Source: a virus
Direction: 5' to 3' (one strand)
Length of the DNA stretch: 58,902 bases
IMG/VR virus record: IMGVR_UViG_3300005096_000055
Coordinates: 1 to 58,902 of that record
Under the pieces are notes generated by a model. The model made no database searches and was not told the origin of the DNA. It was given only the letters and a program-made list of their open reading frames with translations. Below, piece by piece: positions 28,493 to 37,043 of this stretch (position 1 is its first letter; each line of letters starts with the position of its first letter). A program made the position numbers and the translations under genes.

Positions 28493-29668
28493 ATGAGTGA
28501 AAACGCAGTGGCTTCTTTTGATGAAGCTCTCGAACGGTTCACGGCCCTCTACGGCCCTGTTCCCAAGCACATCTCCGGGATGGCCCCGTTCCTCTTTGGT
28601 GCAGACGATGCACCAGGTGGTTATCACCAGCGCTCTGACGTTGGTGAACGGTCGACTGTCGACGGAACCCCCCTCGAGACCCTCTGGGATGAGTTCCGTA
28701 CTCGCCTGAGTGTCTTCAACCAACAGCACTCTCTGTGGGTCGGTACCTTCGGGTCTCCCGTCACGCAGACCACCATGCGTGTTGCGATTCCGCGTCGGGC
28801 GAAGATGGAAAGGGCGACCGAGTTCGGCCAGCCTTCCCTGATCCGCACCGAGCGTGTGGCGCGAGCGTTCTACCTTGACCATTGGGATATCGGTATCGGC
28901 TTCACCCAGGAGTTCCTGGATGATGCAACCGACGCCGAGATCCAGGCCAACCGTCTCCTCGTCGAGGAAGCATGGATGTCCCGTCAGCGTCAGAACGTCC
29001 TCGAGCTGCTCATGCGGAGTTCGAACTTCACTGATCCCAAGGAAGGGCTCGCTGTCAAGCGGCTCTACAACGGTGATGGCGAAGTTCCACCGGAGTACGA
29101 CATCTACACGTTCGCCGGTTCGCACACCCACTACCTGACGACTGCTGGTGCAGCGCTCGTCGAGGCTGACCTCACGACCATCGAGGATGACCTCATCTCT
29201 CATGGCTATGGGGACAACAGCGCTGGTGGTGCTGGTGGCGAGCTCCTGCTCTTTGCTCCACGAGACCTCGTGGCGAAGATCCGGACGTTCACCTCGTTCA
29301 TCCCTGCGGCTACTTCTCAGATCGCTGAGATCCTGCCGAACAGTGGTGTGATCGTTGGTAACCGTCCAACGGGTGCAGGTTGGAAGATCGAAGGAACCCT
29401 TGGCAAGCTGGCGATCATCGAATCGACAGCAATCCCTGCAGGCAACCTTGTGGCAACCACCACAGCCGGTCAGCTTGCTCCTGGGAACGTCCTGGGCATC
29501 CGTCAGCACACCAACCCATCAGTGAGAGGCCTTCGCCTCAATCCTGGGCGCAATGACTATCCACTCCTCGACTCCTTCTACGACGGCTACATTGGTGGCG
29601 GCGTGAAGCATCGTGGTGCGGCTCTGATCATGCAGGAAACTGCAGGCGCATACACCGATCCGGTCTAG
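28493..29668 (+). CDS. Major capsid protein
   Basis: 391 residues after a GGAAGGGAG site; an upstream in-frame extension lies inside the previous gene. HK97-fold type by order and pattern (PRRAKMERATEFGQPSLIRT, YLDHWDIGIGFTQEFLDDAT, MSRQRQNVLELLMRSSNF, and the C-terminal NPSVRGLRLNPGRNDYPLLD). A strong terminator follows directly, consistent with very high expression. Confidence 0.85.
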   Translation: MSENAVASFDEALERFTALYGPVPKHISGMAPFLFGADDAPGGYHQRSDVGERSTVDGTPLETLWDEFRTRLSVFNQQHSLWVGTFGSPVTQTTMRVAIPRRAKMERATEFGQPSLIRTERVARAFYLDHWDIGIGFTQEFLDDATDAEIQANRLLVEEAWMSRQRQNVLELLMRSSNFTDPKEGLAVKRLYNGDGEVPPEYDIYTFAGSHTHYLTTAGAALVEADLTTIEDDLISHGYGDNSAGGAGGELLLFAPRDLVAKIRTFTSFIPAATSQIAEILPNSGVIVGNRPTGAGWKIEGTLGKLAIIESTAIPAGNLVATTTAGQLAPGNVLGIRQHTNPSVRGLRLNPGRNDYPLLDSFYDGYIGGGVKHRGAALIMQETAGAYTDPV

Positions 29669-29689
29669 GAAACTAGACCCTGAACAATG

Positions 29690-29725
29690 AGAGAGCGGCA
29701 GGAAGGTACCCCTGCCGCTCTCTTT
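29690..29725 (+). terminator. Rho-independent terminator after the capsid gene
   Basis: 13-bp stem AGAGAGCGGCAGG/CCTGCCGCTCTCT with an 8-base loop, followed by TTGCGTT. Confidence 0.85.
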
Positions 29726-29775
29726 GCGTTATGGTTATCAACGAGCACCGAAGATCGAAACCGAAAGGGATCCAT

Positions 29776-30306
29776 ATGAGAGACATCTGGAACGACAATG
29801 ACTACACCAACGATCAGGTAGAAGCCCTCGTCAAGGCCAACCGCGAGTATCGCACCGGTGGTGAGCCACAGAAGGCGCAGATCCTTGCCATGCAGGTCGA
29901 GCAGGGCCTCCCCTTCGACCAGATCAAGCTCCCAGGCGATGTGTCTGATGCTCGAGCGCGCCGGCTTGCCCTCCGTCCTGAGACAACTGTTGACCCCAGC
30001 CTCCTCGATGTTCCACCGCGTCACGGCAAGGGTTCAGGCCAGACTGTCTGGCAGGAGTTCGCCACCCTCGTCTCCACGATGGATGAAGAGGTCATCGATC
30101 AGTTCACTCGTGACGAGATCATCCAGATCCTCATTGACCGCGACATCATCGATGGTGACAAGACGGCGGCTGAAGATGACCTTGACAGAGCGATTGCCGC
30201 TAAGGACATCGTTCATGTTGATGAACCTGAGCTCGACGTTGCTGATGGCATTGTTGATGATGACGGCAGCAACGAAGTTGAAAGTAACCTCAACGAAGCA
30301 GGTTGA
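29776..30306 (+). CDS. Acidic structural-region protein
   Basis: 176 residues starting MRDIWNDNDYTNDQVEALVK after GAAAGGGATCC. Highly acidic C-terminal third (DIVHVDEPELDVADGIVDDD). Located between the capsid gene and the fibre-type genes. May be a minor head protein or an assembly factor; no family recognised. Confidence 0.7.
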   Translation: MRDIWNDNDYTNDQVEALVKANREYRTGGEPQKAQILAMQVEQGLPFDQIKLPGDVSDARARRLALRPETTVDPSLLDVPPRHGKGSGQTVWQEFATLVSTMDEEVIDQFTRDEIIQILIDRDIIDGDKTAAEDDLDRAIAAKDIVHVDEPELDVADGIVDDDGSNEVESNLNEAG

Positions 30307-30389
30307 CGTCAATTGATGGCAACTGCCCCAAACTTGGGGTAACATAGCGATGCGTCAAAGAATCAATGTCCGGGCAAGGAGACGATGAG

Positions 30390-30983
30390 ATGAGCCAAAG
30401 TACTGACAAGATGGGTGTTCGCGATTCGGTCACTGCCGAACTTGGGCATCTCACCTCAATCCCGAACCGTGGCGAATTCATCGCGGAGAAGAACCGTGTT
30501 CGTGTGAACGTTCATGCGGTGTTGACGGGTCCGGATGGTGAGATCAAGTATGAGTCGTGGGGTGAGAACCTTGTCACCGATCATGGCGACAACTTCATGG
30601 CTGCCCGTCTCTACGACAACGCACAGAACATCGTCACCGGGATGCGGTTGGGTACAGGTGCTACCGCTGTCGCGAAGTCTGGCGCCGGTGCAGTCATCGT
30701 CACCTACATCGCTGCATCCCAACAGGCACTTGATGCTGCTGCGACTGATGCAACGAAGGGTGCCGGTCTTGGCTGGAGAACCACCTACCTCACGACCTAC
30801 ATTGCAGGCGACGTAACGAACGCTGCGATCGCTGAAGTCGTGCTCACGGACGAAACACCGCTCACTGACGTTGCCGGTGCAGTCGCGAACACTGTCGCGA
30901 GGCATGTGTTCCCTGCAACGATCGACAAGCAGGTCGGGGACTCGCTGGCAGTGACATGGCAGATCGACGTTCTTGGGTCATAA
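30390..30983 (+). CDS. Virion-associated protein, fibre or decoration type
   Basis: 197 residues from an ATG 8 bases after AAGGAG. Beta-rich: DGEIKYESWGENLVTDHGDN followed by GMRLGTGATAVAK is a pattern I link with phage tail-fibre or decoration proteins. Ends in a compact domain (FPATIDKQVGDSLAVTWQID). First gene of a three-gene block probably forming a surface appendage. Confidence 0.65.
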   Translation: MSQSTDKMGVRDSVTAELGHLTSIPNRGEFIAEKNRVRVNVHAVLTGPDGEIKYESWGENLVTDHGDNFMAARLYDNAQNIVTGMRLGTGATAVAKSGAGAVIVTYIAASQQALDAAATDATKGAGLGWRTTYLTTYIAGDVTNAAIAEVVLTDETPLTDVAGAVANTVARHVFPATIDKQVGDSLAVTWQIDVLGS

Positions 30984-30993
30984 GGGGCTGTAG

Positions 30994-31956
30994 ATGCCAT
31001 TTACGATCCCAAACGAGGCTGATGCCGGTGCCGCTGACCAGGCTGAACCTGACTCCGTAGACTTCGACATCCTGGCGTTCGGTGCGAAAGCTACTGGTGT
31101 CGTTGACGGGTGTGCCGTGACAGCACAGGGTGTGCCGGATATGACGGTTGCGGTCGCTGCTGGTTCCGTGTCGATCGCTGGGCGTCAGGTAGCTGTCGCT
31201 GCTGCAGATGGGACAATCACGGCTGCCGACGGGACGAACCCACGATTTGATCTCGTGTCTATCAACACGGCAGGCACGATCGTCGTGACGGTAGGTACGG
31301 CGGCTGCTTCACCGGTGTTCCCTGCCCACCCTGCGAACGTCGTGGTGCTGGCTGCTGTGTATGTCCCCGCATCAGATACTGCGATTGGTGCGACACAGAT
31401 CATCGACAAGCGGATGATGCTTGCATCAACAAACTTCAATCGTTTCGTTGACGGGAAGTATTACGCATTCGGGCAGGGCCAATCAACACAATCGACAGGC
31501 ACGGTGACATTCCAAAACGTGTTGCTGTGTTGGCCGCTATGGATACCGCAAGCCGTGTCGATCGACGGATGTTTCTTCTACAACAATGCGATCACGACTG
31601 GTCTACTAAGAGTCGGACTGTACTCGTCTGGTGCTGACGGGCTTCCGGAGACGGTACTTGCCGATTCGGGTGACATTGATGTTGCAACAGTCGGGTACAA
31701 GACGGGTGCATGGACAGCCGTAACTGTTGGCCCTGGTCTTGTGTGGGGAGCAATCAACACGAATGACGCAGCAACCGCAGTTAGGGTGTGGGGTTCCGTA
31801 GATTCCCTTCCCGATATTGGGTCTGTAGCCTCTACCAATACGATGTACAGGGCATACAGCGCCGCCCAAACGTATGCAGCGTTTATAGGCAATCCGGTAG
31901 TTATCGGAACGACGACGAGAAACGCTCCGATGGTCAGGTTCAAGGTGATGATATGA
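30994..31956 (+). CDS. Fibre or receptor-binding-like protein
   Basis: 320 residues. The N-terminal half (DMTVAVAAGSVSIAGRQVAV, TIVVTVGTAAASPVFPAHPA, DTAIGATQIIDKRMM) is typical of tail-fibre attachment domains in actinophages. The C-terminal half is a separate beta-sandwich (FFYNNAITTGLLRVGLYSSG) that may bind the host surface. AAGGGG site. Lies in the head region of the operon, so an attachment to capsid or head fibre is possible. Confidence 0.7.
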   Translation: MPFTIPNEADAGAADQAEPDSVDFDILAFGAKATGVVDGCAVTAQGVPDMTVAVAAGSVSIAGRQVAVAAADGTITAADGTNPRFDLVSINTAGTIVVTVGTAAASPVFPAHPANVVVLAAVYVPASDTAIGATQIIDKRMMLASTNFNRFVDGKYYAFGQGQSTQSTGTVTFQNVLLCWPLWIPQAVSIDGCFFYNNAITTGLLRVGLYSSGADGLPETVLADSGDIDVATVGYKTGAWTAVTVGPGLVWGAINTNDAATAVRVWGSVDSLPDIGSVASTNTMYRAYSAAQTYAAFIGNPVVIGTTTRNAPMVRFKVMI

Positions 31957-32327
31957 GTTGGCGTGTAGAGAACTATCGTGACGGGGTGCTCGTCGATACT
32001 GAGGAACTGATCGACATTGCCGGAGCCATCACCTATCGCCGCACCGTGTTAGGGTCTGTCGTTGAGGAACGGCCAGCCACCACCGAGGAACGGGCAGTCT
32101 ACACAGACGAAGTGCGGCAGCAACGCATCGACATTCTCGGCACCGACTTCACGAACGGCATCAAGACACTCCGCAAATGGTCAACTCAGGCACAAGCAAC
32201 GACCGTCACGAAGACCAACGCTATCGCAATTCTACAGGTCATGGTCGATAGGCAGGGTGTGTTCTTCGACCGTTTCGCAGACCTCCTCGTCCTGCTCGGC
32301 CAGGCCGACATAGACGACTTCGACTGA
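31953..32327 (+). CDS. Fibre-associated or chaperone-like protein
   Basis: 124 residues, ATGA-coupled to the fibre gene. N-terminus WRVENYRDGVLVDTEELIDI, then a helical part (EERAVYTDEVRQQRIDILGT, VMVDRQGVFFDRFADLLVLL). Translational coupling to a fibre gene suggests an assembly chaperone or a fibre subunit. No family recognised. Confidence 0.65.
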   Translation: MSWRVENYRDGVLVDTEELIDIAGAITYRRTVLGSVVEERPATTEERAVYTDEVRQQRIDILGTDFTNGIKTLRKWSTQAQATTVTKTNAIAILQVMVDRQGVFFDRFADLLVLLGQADIDDFD

Positions 32328-32333
32328 TAGCCG

Positions 32334-33263
32334 ATGGCTGTCTTCACACTCCGCAAAGCAGCGGGCGGTTCAACTGTCCGTGGCGGAGATACACTTCAAG
32401 GTGTCTCTGGTGGCGTCAACTACACGCGTACCGTCACCGATGCTGTCGGAGTCACAGATGCTACCTCACGCATTGCTCCTGCCTCCCGCACTGCAACCGA
32501 GTCTGCCAACGTCACCGATACAACTTCAGCAGCCAAGTCCTCCCAGGCAACGGCAACCGAACCGGTCGCGGTCACTGACTCTGTTTCCGTCGTCCTGACA
32601 CGCACTGCATCAATCACTGACCCTGTTGGCGTGACTGACGCGATTACAGCAGTCAAGTCCGCTGCCGCAACTATCACGGAACCGATCACAACAACCGATG
32701 CTGTCTCCACAGCCAAGACCATCTCTGAAACGATCACTGATTCCGTATCGGTCACTGATGTAACCGCATTCTCCAAGTCCGGCGACAAGGCTGAGACGAT
32801 TACTGAAGCTGTCGGTGTCACGGATACGGTGTCCCGTGTCGCTCCCGCTGTCCGTACTGTCACTGAAGCAGCATCGGTCACTGACTCGACTTCAACAGCG
32901 AAGACCATCGTCGTCACAGTCACGGAAGCCGTCAGCATCATCGATGCAACCAGTGCGCCAAAACTCAGCTCGGTCACCATAATCGAACCGGTCTCAACAA
33001 CTGACATCATCTCAAGAACCCGATCAGTGTTCAGGGTGATCAATGAGCCCATCTTGGTGACTGACTCGCCATCCCGTATTGCAACTGCAGTGCGTACCAT
33101 CACGGATCCTGTTGTCATAACCGACTCGACAACCAAGGCCCTATCCGTCACGGGCCTGATCACCTGTGTTGGGTTCCAACGTCATCCAAATCCATCGCTG
33201 GCACGCAATCCTGACAATGCCGGTACGCGCACACCGCCCCAAGGTGGCTGCTCATCTCCATAA
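32334..33263 (+). CDS. Repeat fibre protein with twelve 20-residue repeats
   Basis: 309 residues. Residues 32-273 are twelve tandem units of 20 residues (one has 22), consensus xTxTExVxVTDxxSxxxxxx, e.g. RTVTEAASVTDSTSTAKTIV. The N-terminal 31 residues include a GGDTLQGVSGG stretch that may anchor it; the C-terminus is short and proline-rich. Such periodic Thr/Val/Asp repeats usually form a long beta shaft, so this may be a flexible fibre. A weak ribosome-binding site suggests coupling to the preceding gene. Confidence 0.75.
   Translation: MAVFTLRKAAGGSTVRGGDTLQGVSGGVNYTRTVTDAVGVTDATSRIAPASRTATESANVTDTTSAAKSSQATATEPVAVTDSVSVVLTRTASITDPVGVTDAITAVKSAAATITEPITTTDAVSTAKTISETITDSVSVTDVTAFSKSGDKAETITEAVGVTDTVSRVAPAVRTVTEAASVTDSTSTAKTIVVTVTEAVSIIDATSAPKLSSVTIIEPVSTTDIISRTRSVFRVINEPILVTDSPSRIATAVRTITDPVVITDSTTKALSVTGLITCVGFQRHPNPSLARNPDNAGTRTPPQGGCSSP
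32427..33152 (+). repeat. Twelve 60-bp coding repeats
   Basis: Tandem degenerate repeats of 60 bases (one of 66) encoding the TExVxVTD units. The DNA copies have diverged much more than the protein pattern, so the repeats are old or under selection at protein level. Confidence 0.8.
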
Positions 33264-33361
33264 CCTCTCCATAACCGATGCCAATCACTCTCAATGAATG
33301 GCTACTCGTCAACTACAATCCAACCATGTAGACTGGCGTAAAAGCAGAAAGGAATCGCATC

Positions 33362-33748
33362 ATGGCATTGGCTCAAGCGGTAATTGACCTCATACGTGAT
33401 GAGATTGGTGACATCGAAACGAACGAAGTTGATTTCGTTGACAACGACACAGATCTTCCAGGTGTTCCACCTGCACTCGGCTCCCTCGAGGGCATCTACA
33501 CGGACACTGCTCGAGGCAACTTCTCCCCACTTGGCACTGCACTCATTGTCTACCGCCGTCGCCTCCACAACCATCGCAACCGAGCTTTCGACATATCAAA
33601 GGAAGGCAACTGGATCGCTCGATCACAGAAGACACGTTTCCTTGCCGGCCGCATCAAGGAGCTCGAGGCGCTCACAGGCGCCGGCAAGCGATCCAAGAAC
33701 ATGGCAATCATATCCGATGCTGAGCTCGACACGATTGCATCAGCGTAA
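33362..33748 (+). CDS. Head-tail connector-region protein
   Basis: 128 residues with GAAAGGAATC upstream. DISKEGNWIARSQKTRFLAG followed by RIKELEALTGAGKR is common in proteins of the head-tail connector block. Helical C-terminus. Exact role (adaptor or structural) not certain. The 98-base gap before it holds no gene and may contain a promoter I cannot define. Confidence 0.65.
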   Translation: MALAQAVIDLIRDEIGDIETNEVDFVDNDTDLPGVPPALGSLEGIYTDTARGNFSPLGTALIVYRRRLHNHRNRAFDISKEGNWIARSQKTRFLAGRIKELEALTGAGKRSKNMAIISDAELDTIASA

Positions 33749-34011
33749 TGGCGGTACCCGACATGCCCGAACACCAATCACTCAAGTTCTCGGATGGCAT
33801 CATGATCAGCGGATCTAACTGCGACATCGAGGGCATCGGTCACTCAAAGACCAACATCATCCTTGCCTATGACTTCAAGGGCACTGTAGCTTGCATCTGT
33901 TCGCGTCCTTGGTGCCACGAGGTCATCAACACGATTGCAGTCGACGATCTCACCTCTACCGAATACGATGAGCTCATGTCGCTCCTTCACTCGCTCTCTG
34001 AGCCAGACTGA
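33748..34011 (+). CDS. Small structural-region protein
   Basis: 87 residues, start sharing one base with the previous stop (TAATG). Cys-containing beta segment (GTVACICSRPWCHEVINTIA) and an acidic C-terminus. No family recognised. Confidence 0.65.
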   Translation: MAVPDMPEHQSLKFSDGIMISGSNCDIEGIGHSKTNIILAYDFKGTVACICSRPWCHEVINTIAVDDLTSTEYDELMSLLHSLSEPD

Positions 34012-34013
34012 AC

Positions 34014-34403
34014 GTGAATCAACGAGCCCTTACCAACCTCGAGGCCCACTTCCACGATGAACCTGACTACGAGTGCGTAGGCCTCCTCCTCGCTGACGGC
34101 TCAACCATTCGTCTCAAGAACCAAGCTCGATCACGCAAGCGCTTCTTCGTCAACCCCGTTCAGTTTGCTGGCCTCGACATCCACCCAACCAACAATCCCA
34201 TTGCTGCCCTCTACCACTCACACCTCGACACACCACCTGCACCATCGGGTGAAGACCGCCGCATGATGCGCTATCTTGTCACGGTCTGGCCGAACGTCTA
34301 CCACATCATCCTCTCACCGAGCGGCCACATGGGGTACCATGTAGTCGATGACGGCGTTATCGAGAGGAAAGATCTACCGTGGCTATCGAAACCGGATCCC
34401 TGA
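34014..34403 (+). CDS. JAMM/MPN+ metallopeptidase-like tail assembly protein
   Basis: 129 residues from GTG. Complete JAMM motif: E20, then H68-x-H70 and S78-x-x-D81 in ALYHSHLDTPPAPSGED, binding one catalytic zinc. The family includes the N-terminal domain of phage lambda K protein and deubiquitinase-like enzymes. Here it is a stand-alone domain in the connector block, with no NlpC/P60 partner, so it may process a structural protein or act on host modifier tags. Confidence 0.85.
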   Translation: MNQRALTNLEAHFHDEPDYECVGLLLADGSTIRLKNQARSRKRFFVNPVQFAGLDIHPTNNPIAALYHSHLDTPPAPSGEDRRMMRYLVTVWPNVYHIILSPSGHMGYHVVDDGVIERKDLPWLSKPDP

Positions 34404-34795
34404 CAGATGCAGAGCTTGATGCTGTCCGGCTCGACAATGAATACGAGATGGAAGACACCTGTCGCATCTATGAAGTCACAACCAAGGGATCCCTTCAGCC
34501 TGATGGCACGATGACGCCTGATGTAGAGGCAACCGTCTACACGGGCAAATGCTCGATCTCACCTATCATTGCACGCCGTGATCGCTTTGATGAGTTCGGC
34601 CAAGGCCTCGTCTACTCAGTCCAGTACCGGCTCACCGTCCCCTACACAGTCGTCGGTGTCCGCATCACTCACCGCGTCACCATGGTTACCACCCGCGACC
34701 CCGACTTTGTCGGCCGTGACTTCGAGGTCCGTGACGTTCACCGCACCACAGACATCTCGCAACGCCGCATCACACTCCACGATCTCGATAGGTAG
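34379..34795 (+). CDS. Head closure-like protein
   Basis: 138 residues from a GTG with GAGAGGAAAG; overlaps the JAMM gene by 25 bases. DTCRIYEVTTKGSLQPDGTM, CSISPIIARRD and TTRDPDFVGRDFEVRDVHRT resemble the DUF6093-type head-tail joining proteins of actinophages. Placement before the HK97 gp10-like gene fits. Confidence 0.75.
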   Translation: MAIETGSLTDAELDAVRLDNEYEMEDTCRIYEVTTKGSLQPDGTMTPDVEATVYTGKCSISPIIARRDRFDEFGQGLVYSVQYRLTVPYTVVGVRITHRVTMVTTRDPDFVGRDFEVRDVHRTTDISQRRITLHDLDR

Positions 34796-34804
34796 CCACC
34801 CCAT

Positions 34805-35803
34805 ATGGCACGACGACCACCCCGCTCCTCGATGGTCTCACCGCGTGGTAGCGGTGGTGCTGTCGTTGCTGTTCCGAAGCCAGGCACGAGCGTCCAGTGG
34901 AACGTGTTCAGGTCGCCATCGATGGATCGCATCAATGGGCTTCCCGGGAATCGTAAGTCACCGAAGTTCTCTCGAGCAGACCTCAAGAGCGGCAAGTACC
35001 AGGTCTTCCGTAAGTTCGGCGGTGCCTACCATGTAGAGATCCAGCTCATCGGCTGGCGTACGTTGATCATCGATCAGCATGCTGTTGCATCACTCGTCAC
35101 ATCCCTTGCTACTCAAGTGACACAACTGGCCGGCGAGCTCGCTCGCGACTCAGCCATTCGCGACTCAACCTTCCAGGACCGGACTGGCGAGACCCGTCGC
35201 TCCATGCTCAAGGACCCTGCGATGATCCGTGAAGGCGATGACATCATCGCTGAAATGGGGCCTACCACCTTCTATGCACCCTTCCTCGAGTTCGGCTGGG
35301 TCAAGAACGGCACACCCTATGCCTTCCCCTTCATGATCCCGGCACTCGATAAGCACACCATTGACTTCATCAACGGACACATCGATGTCATGGGGATCGT
35401 GGCAGGCGAACGCCCTTACGTACTGCGCGGAGCCATGGGCCGAGACAGACGCATCACCTCAACGATGTCCAGGGCTCGCAACTTCCTCTACACCCAAGAG
35501 AAGGCCCTCGGTGACATTGCTGTCCTCACTGGCTCATCCTTCATTGGTCCAGTGCGTTCGATCATGCTGATGATGGCCAAGCAGCTTGGTGACCTTTCAG
35601 CATCGATGAATGGAACCGTTGCATCTCGCATCTCGACTCGCATCTCGGGACGTATCACCGGCCGTGGTCTTGGTTACGTCAACACGGTTGTCGTTTCAAG
35701 AACGTACTCAGGAAGCCCAGGCGGAAGCTCTGGCGTTGGTTCCCGCGTCTACAACCGTGTTGCAGGTAGAGTTACTGCACCACTTGCTCGAGGGGGCATC
35801 TAG
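34805..35803 (+). CDS. HK97 gp10-like tail completion protein
   Basis: 332 residues. The middle contains the gp10 signature TGETRRSMLKDPAMIREGDD, FYAPFLEFGWVKNGTPYAFP and FMIPALDKH. The extended N-terminus (80 residues) and the basic, Ser/Gly-rich C-terminus (RISTRISGRITGRGLGYVNT) go beyond the usual 120-150 residues of this family, so it is a multi-part version. Joins tail to head. Confidence 0.82.
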   Translation: MARRPPRSSMVSPRGSGGAVVAVPKPGTSVQWNVFRSPSMDRINGLPGNRKSPKFSRADLKSGKYQVFRKFGGAYHVEIQLIGWRTLIIDQHAVASLVTSLATQVTQLAGELARDSAIRDSTFQDRTGETRRSMLKDPAMIREGDDIIAEMGPTTFYAPFLEFGWVKNGTPYAFPFMIPALDKHTIDFINGHIDVMGIVAGERPYVLRGAMGRDRRITSTMSRARNFLYTQEKALGDIAVLTGSSFIGPVRSIMLMMAKQLGDLSASMNGTVASRISTRISGRITGRGLGYVNTVVVSRTYSGSPGGSSGVGSRVYNRVAGRVTAPLARGGI

Positions 35804-36252
35804 TGCCAAGAACCGTAGTCCTGCTCAACGACCACCTCACAGCCATAGTCACGCGTCTCACATCAACCATGACGGCCCTTGCCTCACCCGTGTACGTTGG
35901 CTATGGCGAACGTCCTGTAAACCCAGCAACGAAGCAGCACTATCCACCACCCTACCTTGTTGTCTCATACCTCCCTGGCGGCACGCTTGATGGCTCTCTC
36001 AGCGATTCACAGGCAGATGTGGCCATCCGGATCCTGATCAACTCGATGGGCAACTCGGCTCAAGAGGCAACCATCGTGCGCGATATCGCCCATGCCGACA
36101 TGATGGATAAGTCAAACTTCACCATCACCAATCGCAAGATCCGCAACCTATCTCTCGAGATCCCCTCTGATGGAACCTACAGAGATGATGATGCACCTAC
36201 ACCGATCTTCTATACTCGTCAGATATACATCCTCGACACCACTCCCACATAG
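35803..36252 (+). CDS. Tail terminator-like protein
   Basis: 149 residues from a GTG sharing a base with the previous stop. ITNRKIRNLSLEIPSDGTYR, then ADVAIRILINSMGNSAQEAT resemble tail-terminator proteins that cap the tail tube. Position between the gp10-like and tail-tube genes supports the role. Confidence 0.75.
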   Translation: MPRTVVLLNDHLTAIVTRLTSTMTALASPVYVGYGERPVNPATKQHYPPPYLVVSYLPGGTLDGSLSDSQADVAIRILINSMGNSAQEATIVRDIAHADMMDKSNFTITNRKIRNLSLEIPSDGTYRDDDAPTPIFYTRQIYILDTTPT

Positions 36253-36261
36253 GAGGAACCC

Positions 36262-36477
36262 ATGACAGACTTCGTAGCCATGTTCCACGAGGAGCTCGAC
36301 ACTATCTACAAGTGCCCTGAGGCTGCCGTATCCCATTACGAGGATCGTGGCTGGGTTCGTGTAGACTCCGTTGAGCCAGAGTTTCCCGTTGCAAATGATG
36401 ACGGGGAAATTGATTGGGAAGATACGGGTGATGCCGTAGACTCCCAGCAAGAAGCTTCGAACCAGGAGGATGACTGA
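36262..36477 (+). CDS. Small acidic protein before the tail tube gene
   Basis: 71 residues with AGGAGG. An N-terminal helix and a very acidic tail (NDDGEIDWEDTGDAVDSQQE). Often seen next to major tail protein genes; may be a structural adaptor. Function unknown. Confidence 0.7.
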   Translation: MTDFVAMFHEELDTIYKCPEAAVSHYEDRGWVRVDSVEPEFPVANDDGEIDWEDTGDAVDSQQEASNQEDD

Positions 36478-36944
36478 TGTCCAGAACTATTGCCGATGGT
36501 GAAGTCCTTATCAACTTCGCCCCCGCCATTGCCAACACGGCGGCGCCAACCGTTGCGGAACTCGCTGCAGGCACGGATGTGACTCCGTTCCTCTCGACGA
36601 TCGATACCCCGCTTGACGGCGATGCTGTCGATTCGTCTGACCTTGCCTCCGCATTCAACAAGACTGTGGCCGGCACGTACGGTGGAAACATCTCCGCTGA
36701 GATGTACCGCGATGACACCACCGACACTGCATGGACGACCTTTGACCGCAACGTCGAGGGCTACTTCGTCATCCGGCGCTTCGGTGGTTCCGGAACTGCT
36801 TGGGCTGTGGCTGATTCGGCCGAGGTCTATCACGTTCGCATCATCACGAAGTCGCCAGGTACCCTTGATCGGAACAACGTCCAGATGTTCTCGGTTGACG
36901 CTGCCGTCCTCGACGAGCCCGTGCTCACAGCAGTAGTCGCCTAA
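36477..36944 (+). CDS. Major tail tube protein
   Basis: 155 residues. AGTDVTPFLSTIDTPLDGDA, SDLASAFNKTVAGTYGGNIS and TFDRNVEGYFVIRRFGGSGT match actinophage tail-tube proteins. Coupled by TGATG and followed by a strong terminator, as expected for a highly expressed gene. Confidence 0.85.
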   Translation: MSRTIADGEVLINFAPAIANTAAPTVAELAAGTDVTPFLSTIDTPLDGDAVDSSDLASAFNKTVAGTYGGNISAEMYRDDTTDTAWTTFDRNVEGYFVIRRFGGSGTAWAVADSAEVYHVRIITKSPGTLDRNNVQMFSVDAAVLDEPVLTAVVA

Positions 36945-36969
36945 GCGACGAAACTCCTGGTACACAAAG

Positions 36970-37008
36970 AGCTACCAGTAGGTTACGATGCCTACTGGTA
37001 GCTTCTTT
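36970..37008 (+). terminator. Rho-independent terminator after the tail tube gene
   Basis: 13-bp stem AGCTACCAGTAGG/CCTACTGGTAGCT, 8-base loop, then TCTTTGCG. The downstream TCTTTGCGTT is shared with the terminator after the capsid gene. Confidence 0.85.
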
Positions 37009-37043
37009 GCGTTGCTACAAGTCACCTACGAAGGGATCGAACC

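Noticed and set aside
32420-33163. 247-codon minus-strand frame opposite the repeat fibre gene
   Set aside because: Antisense of the 60-bp repeats, itself repetitive for that reason, with no ribosome-binding site and against operon direction.
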